Of a DNA stretch of 64,000 nucleotides, positions 37,701 through 49,700 are shown piece by piece. The DNA lies in the NCBI RefSeq assembly GCF_024166365.1, contig NC_064846.1:26123866-26187865 (forward strand). Reading direction: 5' to 3'. The translations under genes and the position numbers were made by a program. The stretch is from Elephas maximus indicus (lineage: Eukaryota; Chordata; Mammalia; Proboscidea; Elephantidae). Within the stretch, counting starts at the first letter, position 1. Every line of letters begins with the position of its first letter. The notes under the pieces were generated by a model. That model was not told where the DNA came from. It did no database searches and was given only the letters and a program-made list of their open reading frames with translations.

Positions 37701-40700
37701 TATATTCAAAAGAATTAGAGCCACTAACCTATACTGTTCTGGCTATTCTGAATTCAGAACACCCCAATACAGACCAAAAAATACCATTTCTAAAGCCAAG
37801 ACAGGGAAAGACAGAGGCACTATGGATTTAAGGTACCTCAATTAATTACTGACTATGCTTTATGCAAAGGCTTTCAGCTGTGCGGATCATAACAAATTAT
37901 GGATAACATTTCAAAGAACGGGAATTCCAGAACATTTAATTGTACTCATGAGGAACCTGTACATACATCAAGAGGCAGTCATTCAAACAAAACAAGGGGA
38001 TATTATATGGTTTGAAGTCAGGAAAGGTGTGCGTCGGGGTTGTATCCTTTCACCATATGTATTCAATCTGCATGCTGAGCAAATAATACGAGAAGCTGGA
38101 CTATGTGAAGAGGAATGGGGCAACAGGGTTGGAGGAAGACTCATTAACAACCTGCAATATGCAGATGACACAACCTTGCTTGCTGAAAGTGAAGAGGACT
38201 TGAAGCACTTACTGATGAAGATCAAAGACCACAGCCTTCAGTATGGATTATACCTCAACATAAAAAAAACACAAAAATCCTCACAACTGGACCAATAAGC
38301 AACATTATGACAAATGGAGGAAAGATTGAAGTTGTCAAGGATTTCATTTTACTTGGATCCACAATCAACACCCATGGAAGTAGCAGTCAAGAAATCAAAC
38401 AACATATTGCATTGGGCAAATCTGCTGCAAAAGACCTCTTTTAAAAGTGTTAAAAAGCAAAGATGTCACCTTGAAGACTAAGGTGCACCTGACCCAAGCC
38501 ATGGTGTTTTCAATCACCTCATATGCATGTGAAAGCTGGAGGATGAATAAGAAAGACTAAAGAAGAATTGACGCCTTTCTACTGTGGTGTTGGTGAAGAA
38601 CATCGAATATACCACGGACTGCTAAAAAGAACAAACAAGTGTGTCTTGGAAGAAATACAACCAGAATGCTCCTTAGTGGCAAGGATGGCAAGACTATGTT
38701 TCACATACTTTGGACATGTTATCAGGAGGGACCAGTCCCCGGAGAAGGACATCATGCGTGGTAAAGTAGAGGGTCAGCGAAAAAGCAGAAGACCGTCAAC
38801 AAGATGGATTCACACAGTGGCTGCAACAATGGGCCCAAGCTTAACAATGATCGTGAGCATGGTGCAGGACCGGGCATTGTTTCATTCTGTTGTACATAGG
38901 GTCGCTATGAGTTGGAACCAACTCAACAGCACTTAACAGCATCAATTTATTATTATTTGTTGAACATTTTAGTGTGCTTTTTAGGTGAAAGCTTGTATAG
39001 CAAATGAGTTTTCCAATCAACGATTCTTACACAAACTGTTCCATGACATTGGTTATAATCAATTAATTATTAAAAGAGGCTTCTTCCAAAACTATTATTT
39101 CGATTTACCCCCTTATTTGACACCTGGGTGTTTTCCACCTTTGGCAGAGTGCAGTCTCACCACTTTTCTATTGCTCTCTTTTAGGAGAAAACATTTGAGT
39201 TTTCCTTTTCTGACAGGGTTCCGCCTTACACAAGTTCTGGCTTTTGCAGGTTTTACTGCAGTACAAACTGAAGTAGGGGATCTGCAAATCGATTCCCTTA
39301 AAACTGCATACACCTTGGCAAGTCTTTAAGAACCTATAGGGATTTACACACCGCAGTTTGAAGACCACTGGATAAATGCATAACTTAATAGATTGACTAC
39401 TATTGATTATCTACTATGCACCAAGTGAATAACAGGCAGTTTACATATACTATCCGTAACCCTTAACAATCCTATGTGACTGGCATCATCTTCATTTTAC
39501 AAATGAGGAAGGCTTTAGGGGTTAAATGATTTGCCCAAGGCTTTACAGCTGGCAGGTGAAAGAGTGGGGAGATGAACTCAAATCTGAATCAGAGCTCTTG
39601 TCCTTTTCACATCACACTCCATACACCCACCACCATATCTTTCTTACCTTTAGTACATCGGTGGGGTTAGCTATAGTGGAAGATATCACTCCTGACACTA
39701 CCCCACAGATCATATTAATTAGAAGCGTTTCATCTGTAAAAAGGAAAGGGGGAAAAAAAAAAACAAGCACGAAAGGTCTGTTTGTGTTCGGTACCAGTTT
39801 CTGTGAACAGAGTACTGAGCTATCAGAGGAAGGAAATCTTAGGCATAGAGAAAGCTTTAGAAATGAACTACAAAGTTTACGAAAATAAAGAAACCCAATT
39901 ATTTTCAGACCCCAAATCAGCACTGAAATATATAAAAATGGTAAAATATAACTCATTATTTCAAAAAAAAATACCATTATTTCTAAAGGTCACTGGAACT
40001 TGTCCTAGTCATCCATGTAACTGCTAATACCCTCCATAAACTTAGAATTTGGTATTTCCCCTTCAACCATTTCAAACATCTAAAAAAACACCTTTTCTGT
40101 CTTTTTCTGGAGAAACATCAACTCTAAAGACTCAGGAACTGAATGTTGAAGAGATAAATTCTTATGTCTAAACAGAACAATTTAAATATTAATTCTGACT
40201 GCCGTAAGTCTATCCAAGCCTCTGTTGATTTACAGGAGGCTTCTGTAGTCAAATGTGACAAAGCAGTCATTTGGAACTAAATCTCCTCAGAAAAAAGAAC
40301 AAAGAAACCACAGAGCATACTGTTCTAAAGTGAAAATTAAATCTTCACTACTTCTTACCATGAGGAGCCTACAAATAGAAACCAGGTAAACACAAGTGAA
40401 GAATCTGTGAAAGGAAATTATTTTAGAGAGATTTGGAGGGGAACCCTTCAGGCTCCTCAAAGAAGAGGCTCCAGGAAAAGTTGATTTAGGACAGTAAAGT
40501 GATGCAAAGAACATTACTAACCAAAAGGCTCTCCAGCTGTTCCCAACCATCCAGCAGCCCCAGGCCTGCAGTAAGATGAGCATTTAGTATAGTATCAGGC
40601 TGGAAATGCTGCGGCAGCAAATAGGCATATGATAATGCTGAGTGTGGGTAGGGTGGCCACAGGTACATCAGAATCTAGCATATAACCGCCTAAAATGATT

Positions 40701-43700
40701 TCACTCAAGTAAAGCTTATCAAAATTGGCAGCTAGAGAATTTGCTATAGTTGAAATCCTCTTGCTCATGAAGACAGCATTAATTTTTCTGGACAAGGTTA
40801 TTCCATGTTCCCTCTGGAGTGGCCAGAACCGTTTTTTTTTTTTTAATGCTGGGAAAAGGGACAAACTTGAAGAATAGGTCCCTCTAACCCATACATCACT
40901 TCTGCAAGGATTTCTCTCAAGTCAGCACAAGCACACTTTGTCTTTACAATGACTGCCAGCCATCCTCAGGCACCCCATAATTGAATCTAAGCATGATTTC
41001 AATAATCCCTTTGAGTATCACTCCAAAAGAGAGGGAGGGGTCTATACTGACCTTCCAAACGTTCTACAAATAATCGTTTCAAGCTTTGGTAAATGCCAAT
41101 TTTAATGGTGCCATATGATGCCTGTCTTAGTAAAGCAGGGGCAATTCTGCCAAAAAGAAAGAAAGGAAAGTCAGTTATATTCAATACACATTTGAAGAAT
41201 ACACATATCTAGACAGCTTACTCATTACCCACCTCACTCCATTACCCACCTCACTCCACCCAACAACAGCAGAATATGCAATTTTTCAAGCACTCATGGA
41301 ACATTCACCAAGATAGACCATATCCTAGCTCATAAAACAAACCTCAATAAATTGAAAAAAACTGAAATCATATACAGTATGTTCTCCAACCATAATGGAA
41401 TCAAACTAGGAATCAGTAAGAAAGGGAACAAGAAGATCATCGAACACTCGGAAATTAAACAACACACTTCTAAACAATCCATGGGTCAAAGAGAAAGTCT
41501 CAAATTAAAAAAAAAAAAAAACAAATGAAAATGAAAACGCAACATATTAAAACACGTGGGATGCAATCAAAGCAGGGCTGAGAGGGAAATTTATAGCATG
41601 AAATGCTTACATTAGAAAAGAAGAAAAATCTCGAATCAATAATCTAAGTTCCTACCTCAAGAAATTAGAAAAAAGGACAAAATAAACCCAAAGCAAGCAG
41701 AGGAAGGATATAATGAAGAGCATAAATCAATAAAACTGGAAACAAGAAAACAATGAAAAATCAGTGAAACAAAAAGCTGACTCTCTGAAACAAATCGATA
41801 AATTGATAAACCTCTAACAAGTCTCATAATGATAAAAAGAGAGAAGACACAAATCACCAATATCAGGATGTAACAGAGGATATAATCATAAATCCTGCAG
41901 CTATTAAGGACCCCTGGTGGCTCAGTGGTTAAGAGCTCGGCTGCTAACCAAAAGGGCAGCAGTTTCAATCCACCAGATGCTCCTTGGAAAAACTATGGGG
42001 CAGCTATTAAAAAGGATAAGGGAATATTACAAATAATTTTACGCTCATAAACTGTCAACAACTTAGATAAAATAGACTAATTTCTCAAAAAGCACCAACT
42101 ACCAAAGCTCAAGGATGAAATAGACAATCTGAATCGTCTCACAACCATTAAAGAAATCGAATCCATAATTTAAAAGCTCCTAAAAAAGAAATCTCCAGGC
42201 CCAGCTCACTTTACTAGAGAATTCTACTAAACATTTCAAGATTAACACCACTCTCACATAATCTCTTCCAGAAACAGAAGAGGGAACCCTGATGCCAAAT
42301 CCAGACAAAGACTAGAAAAAAAGAAAATTACAGAACAATATCTCTCATGACCTTAGATGCAAAAATCCCCAACAAAATATTAGCAAATTGGATCCAGAGA
42401 TACATAAAAAGAATTATACACCACCTCATAGAGATTTTTTTTTTAAATCAACCTCTACTTCCTAACAGTTACAGATGCATCTTCAAGCCAACAATAAGGA
42501 GGTATTGGAGCCAAGATCTCACCCTATTTAAGTTCTGCTTATAAACTGGAGGCATTCTCCCTGATACCTTCTTTGAGATTCCTCCAAACTGCAGAACTAT
42601 ACTTTAGGAGTTATAAATAGGAAGACAGTGGCAGCTCAGATAGTTGGGATTAAAAAATGATGACTAAATATGCGTGTTTCTGATTTTATTAGTTGCTATC
42701 AGAAAAAAAAATATCTTGTGATTACCTATGCCTATGAAAGAAAGGTAAAACAGACGATCCATGAATCACTTACTTTTAGCTTCAGGATGTATTATTTGAT
42801 TTTTTTTTCCTCACAAGTATCACAGGCTAATAATGAAACTGATGTTCACTCTCTGAGCACATAAACTGGTAGCCTGGGAATCTGGCAGCAGGTAAACTAC
42901 AGACTGGACAACAAGCCACAAACTGATGGCCAAGCAAAAGTTGGCCCTCAGGAAAAAAAGGGTCTCTCTCATTCTACATTTTCTGTTTAAACTGCCAAAA
43001 CTGTATTTATTTAAAAAGGAAAATTTCATAAGAAGTTCAGTATCTGCCAACTCAGGAACAATACAAAAAAAAACATAAACAGTTAACCGGTGCTGCTATT
43101 AACAGTGGCTATCAATGACCTTCAGGCTACACCGATACACTCATTTTACGTGTATCACTTACAGCCCAGATAAACGTAAAATCCAAAGCTCACAACTTGC
43201 AAGCAGGTAAAATATAAACTGGCACATCGATACTGAATTACAAGTTCAGATGGTGAATATGAAGGACACAGACTGGATAATGGCTTCTAAAAAAAATTTC
43301 TATTCCAATTACTGTTGATACTTGGTGGGGTACCTTTCTCCATGTGGTTTGGTGCTACCTGCTTTCATGAAAATCCTTCCCAAAAAAAACTCATCTAATA
43401 GATTTTTTAAAAATTTCTATTCATGATGTAAGGAAAGAATCCAATCTTACCCTGAATACAGAGCCAACACACCTTCTTCTTTATAAATTCGGAATAAAGC
43501 ATGAAACATCCCTCTGTATTTTATCTCTTTGAAGCGGACATCAATGCTTTGACCTTGAACTTGAAGTCTTGTCTTAGTAAGGTCCACAGGAAAAGTTCCT
43601 ATTTAAAAACACTCTTTTAGAAGTATTTCCAAAGAGTAACAGTTAAATTTTGGCTGAATTTAAGCCAAAGACAATTTTTGAAAGGTAAGACAAAGTCCTT

Positions 43701-46700
43701 TTTGTAACAAACAGAAGATACCGACTAGAATATCACTGTCAAAGAACAAGAGTCATACACGGTAAAGTGAAATGTACCATACTGTACCCATCAGCATGAT
43801 TTGACACACAATATAACTGAAACTGGTATAGTTTCAGTTAAGATGGTCCTAATATAATTCAAAATCATTTCAATTTTGTTTTAATTTCATCTGTAATGTA
43901 CCAAAAACCCGTTGCTGTCGAGTCGATTCAGACTCATAGCGACCCTATAAGACAGAGTAGAACTGCCCCCATAGAGTTTCCAAGGAGCACCTGGTAGATT
44001 TGAACTGCTGACCTTTTGATTAGCAGCCATAGCTCTTAACCACTACACCACTAGTGTTTTCCTGTAATGTACAATCTGGCATTTATTCTGTCTCTTCTGC
44101 CACCCCCAACCTTAACCCCCTCCACCTTTCCCTCATAAAATCTCCCAAAATTTTCACAAGGATAGGAAAGCAATGAATTGCTGCCCCAGCTGCTCTTATA
44201 CAGTATTACAAAGTTTTGTTTTATCCATTAATAAGAAACAAACAGGTCCCTAATACTATGAAAGATAATAGTAAAGTTCTATTTGGCTCCACTCATCCTG
44301 GTTCCTTAGGTAATTCAGAACTAATACTGGCAGAGCGCTTGTGGAAAAAAATGTATCTCTTTAGTATGTAGCTTTTTTCCCTTTAAAAAAATTATATTGT
44401 GGTAAAATATATATAACATAATATTTTCTATTTTAGCTATTTTTAAATATACAATTCAGTGACATTAATTACATGTACCATTTTGTACAACCATCACCGC
44501 TATCCATTTCCAAAATTTTTATTACCCTAAACAGAAACTCAATACCCCTTCAGCAATAATTCCCCATTTCCCTCTTCCCACAGCCCCTAGTAGCCACTAA
44601 TAAACATTTGTTGCTATGCATTTCCGTTTTAGATATTTCATGCAAGTGGGATCCTACGATATTTGTTCTTTTATGTATTACTGAGACAGTCAGCACTATT
44701 TCACTCAGCATGTTTTTGCAGGACTGGGCAACATCTCATTCTGTTATAAATAAGGCCTCCATGAATCTGAGGTGACTCAATTCAGCATGCATTTTTTGAG
44801 GTATTTTTTAAAATACGTTCTTAAAATGTATTTCTCTCATTATGTCACCACACAGAATGGTCATTACATTGTCAAAATATGTTTCAAGGAGTATTTCAGG
44901 GTCTACAAGCTAACAAGATGATTACGTAGCTCTGGTCACTGATAACCCTGGTATCCCAACACCAGAGCATATGCCAAGAAAGTCCACAAAGATTGATGGC
45001 TTATAGTCATTTCTCAATAATCCAGGAAAGAGACAATTTGGGAGATGGGGGAAAAAATCCTTAAAATATTTTGAAACTAAAATAAAACAGAGAAGGGGCT
45101 CATAATTCATTTTTCTTCTAAAATGGGGCAGAGGTTTGAAAAAAAGGAGTTTGGATAATTACTAAGGAGCTTATAAACAACTTCAAAGAGAGATTATTAG
45201 TACAGGAATACAGCAGAACTCCTTATTGTATCCAACTCCTTCTATATCTTCATGCATATTACTTAAGCCTGGCAAATTAACCAATCATTAGAATAATAAA
45301 AAAGCTCCCTACATTTGACTTTTCTTGCTTCACTTGTTATTATCATTAGTAGTATTTTCTCAGAAAATATTTGAGACAATAACTTTTGAAACAAATAGGG
45401 TGAACTTCTTACTTTTTCTTTAGTTTTCACAAAAGATAACTGTCACTGTTAGCTACCATTTATACCACAAGGGGCAGATTTGTCATTTTTCCAATTCTTA
45501 CCAAACTCAGCAACGATAGAGGCAAGGCCGCCATATACAAAGGGTTTCCAATTCAGACCAGACATCTCATGGCTTACAGTGGTACTTTTCTGGTGCTAAA
45601 AATAAACATACATCAGAACAAGGCACAAGAGCAAGGAGCATTTGTTAGTGTCTGATCGTATAATTTATATCAACAAAATTGGCAAATAAAACAGATGAAG
45701 AGCAAAAAGCTCACCAATTGTGATGACACAAAATGGCGCGTCCTGTTTTATGTGCTAGATAATGATGAATTTGTCTTTACTGCCATTCTACAGGGACAGG
45801 CGTGAGATTTCACTCAAACCCTTTGCCCTTCATTCTCTCTACTTTCAGTTACCCCATTCCCACCCACAGATGAGGCTCAGTCCATCCAACACACTGAACT
45901 TAGACATTCAACCAGACAATTACAAGTGCATGAACCAGGAGTTCAAATTATACAGGCTGAGGCATCTCATAAAAGCAGTTCATAGTATTCAGTTAGCTTG
46001 AATCCGGTGCGAAGCACTAGCTTGCACGTACCCTTTCATTCTTAGCCTTCTCGACTCTCCACTAAACTTTAGGGTTTTAGTTTCTTCCAGCAACTTCTAG
46101 CTATACCCCACCTGTCCCCACTAGGCCCAGGCTGAGCTAAGCACCTTTCCATCTTCCTTCTTGGCCCAACAGAAATGACAGCGATATGGATGATGTCTCT
46201 CTTCTCTCCAACATTTAACATAATGCATCTAGTGGATGTCCTTGTCCTTCTCCGTGGCCTTTTAAAACACATACGTACAAATCCTGTTTTTCTTTTTTGT
46301 TCTGGTTCTTTAACACTATAGTCTGCTCCCCTTCCCCATTAGACTTATCATGTTCCATCTTTTCAGTAGTTTCCTCTGTTCCTGCCACTCCCAGCTCTTT
46401 CTCTGGTGGATTTTATTTTTCCCACAGCTCTAGCCTCTAGGCCAGTGTGTTTTCAAATTTTCGTGTGCACCAGAAACACCTAGAAGGCTTATCAAAACAG
46501 AGACTGCTGGGCCGCACCTCCAGAGTTTCTGATTGGTGGTTTGGGTCTTGCCCTGATAATTGGGAAGTTCCCAAATAATGCTGCCGCTTCTACACTGTTA
46601 AGAACCACTGCTGCAGGTACGCCGACTGAATCCTGGTCCAGCTAAAAGTAATCTCTTTTCTTGGGATGGACTCTCAGATTTCTTTTAAATATTCCTCGTT

Positions 46701-49700
46701 CACAGCTTCACAATATGCATACTTCTGAATTTCAAAAGCAACTTCAAGTGGCTCATGGTCAGGAATAGAGACTGTGAAGTCAAACTGGCTGGGTTCAAAT
46801 ACTGACTCTACCACTTACTAGCTCTGTGACCTTGGGCAAGTTACTTAACCTCTTTGTGCCTCTGTTTTCCAACTGTAAAATGAGAATAATAATAAAAATT
46901 ATAGGGTTATTTTGAAAATTAAATAATATATATGTGAAACACCTAGAAAAGTGTACCTGAGATCTTGCTCAATAATCTTGGCTATTATTACTACATTTTT
47001 GAAAATTTAAGTGCCCAAATTTACATCTTAACATCTTACTGGCTGCCTACACTCCCTCCCACCGCCGCCGCCCAATCTAGGGGTTAGTGCCGTTGAGTCA
47101 CAGTCTCTTTTTAGGGGAGACACAGTATTTCGCTTTCTTTCCAAATAAGGAATTCTCTGTAACTAAGCACAGAACAATTTTCCAGAAAGATCAGCAAACA
47201 TGCAGGCTAATGCCTTAGTTACAGGGCACAAAAATAATTAAGGAAATTTGCTTTCAATAGTGTCATCGGCCAGTCCATTTGACATACAGAGTGTGGAATA
47301 CATAGCCCTTTTGGAGGAAAGTTGTTGAAAGAAACTCTAAAAAGCAAAATAGGAATAAAGCCAAAAGGGGGGGGAAACATCTTAACCACTGCATCAATAT
47401 CAGCTGCAGCTTGAAATGGTCTTGAGTAATAACTGCTATCTTCTCAACTTTTCAGCCATGTCCATATACTAACATTAGGATCAATAGTAAAACGTGACAC
47501 ATAAGAAAGTAGCCATGATAAAGCAAGGGTCATAGCGTATGCCCTCTTTGAGTTTGAGGGAGAAAATGCACTCTTCATTCACCAATTTAGAGATTCTCCC
47601 AAAGTCTTAAATGTTTCGGACTGCTGCTGTGTTTCTCTCCAAAGCTTTCTCTTTACGTCTTCTTTCAACTCTTCTCATTACAGAGAAAGCCTCTATCAGA
47701 GCTTCCGCTTCTGTAAAAATTTACAGCCTTGAAAACCCTATATGACAATTCTACTCTGTCCTATAGGGTTGCTACAGGTTGGAATCCACTCGTCGGCAGT
47801 GGGTTTTTTGGTTTGGTACCAGCCTTATAATAAGGAAGATGTGCTCAGGGTTCAGGGAGCAATAATGAACCAGAGAAAGGCAGGGGGCTGGACCATGGCA
47901 GGGAGCACAAAGACTAGTCACTGAATCTTAGGTCAGCCAGCCAAGTGGTTCCCTAGTAAAGTTTTCACAATTCTGGGGCAAAATGGAAAAAAATAAAGGC
48001 ATCCGGTGCCTTTTTATCAGTTAAATGTATTTAATTTAAAGGAGTATTATTATGAAATTATGTTCTTCCTATTCCTCGAGCATTAAAAAATATTACGTTT
48101 CTGTATGAAATGATGGTAATAGTAGCTGGCAGTTGATGCAGGTTAGTGCCTTACTTGGCAAAATAAGATTGACTACACTATATTTGTACCCCCTCCCCAC
48201 ACTTACATTTAAATTTTATTAGTCCATAATATCCAAAAGTCTGGGGACCAAGTAAAATCCCTTGCCCTCCAACGCTAGGAAAGAACCATCTTATGAAGAA
48301 GCTCTGTATCACACAGTAGGTCTGATTCAGACAGTCCTTCCTCATTCTGGGAAACCCTGGTGGTGCAGTGGTTAAGAGATATGGCTGCTAACCAAAAGGT
48401 CGGCAGCTCAAATACACCAGACGCTCCTTGGAAACCATATGGGGAAGTTCTACTCTGTCCTATAGGGTTGCTATGAGCCAAAAATCTGCCTTTCTCTAGT
48501 TTTCCTTCATTCTTGGGAGGCAATATTGAACAAATTTATTCTTTTTTCCTATGGGAATCCTTCAAATATTTAAAGACAGCTATCATGTCTTTTTTTTTTT
48601 TTATCATGTCTTAAAAAAAAAGATTTTTTCTTTTTTATCATGTCTTATCTTTCTCGGGCTAAATATCCACAATCATGTTCTTCATCCTATTATATTCCAA
48701 TGACTACAACTGGAATTTGAAGCAGATTTTGGGGGACCGTATCACACTGTTGAATCATTAAGCTGTCAGCTAAAACTGCCAAGTCTTTTACATACGGCTA
48801 TATGCACGCATGATGTTAACGTCTCACCTATTCTACAATTGTGCAATGGTTTTCTAAACCTTCAGTTATCCCTTATCTTAATCCCAGCCATAAAAAAAGA
48901 CCAGAATGAGATTTATCCCCTATTTGCCCCATGTTATTTCCTCTCCTAATTATGTAAGATCCTTGAAGGCAGACACCATGTCTCACAGTACTTTTTATAA
49001 CCCTCAGAATAGTTTGCACGGAATTGAGTACACATTAAGTAAGTGGTTGGTGTTCCACGGTGACATCCTTTATCCGTGCATACAGCCTATATGTAAAAGA
49101 CTATAGGGGAAACCACAAAGCTAACTTGCTGGACCTGAATGACACTATACACTGTGTTAAACAGGACAGGCTCCTCATCCCCAGGGGTTCTCTGTTTATC
49201 CCCTTCCCTTGCTTTTGTTGCAGAGAATTACTTGTGTAAAATAGCCCAATCCCTCTAAAAACGATTGTGACTTGTGGGGGCTATACCCAGATATGGATCA
49301 AAGGAAAGAAGTCATATCTGAGTTAAAACAGAAATAGAGTACTTAAATATTTTTATTATATAAAGAAGCCAATGAAGATTGTCTTCAAAATGCAGATATG
49401 TATTCTGAATATCTGAATAAACAAAATGATAGCCTAAAAATGAGAATAAGAATGTCCTAGAATACAAATTACATAGCCCTACGCTACTCCTACAGGGTCT
49501 TATTCGGTCGCTATGAGTTGGCATCGACTTGATGGCAACAGTTTTTACACTACTCTAGGAGTTCTAGTGGTGCAGTGGTTAAGAGCTCAGGCTGCTAACC
49601 AAAGGGTCAGCAGTTTGAATCCACCAGCCACTTCTTGGAAACCCTATGGGACGGTTCTATTCTGTCATATAGGGTTGCTATAAGTTGGAATCAACTCGAC

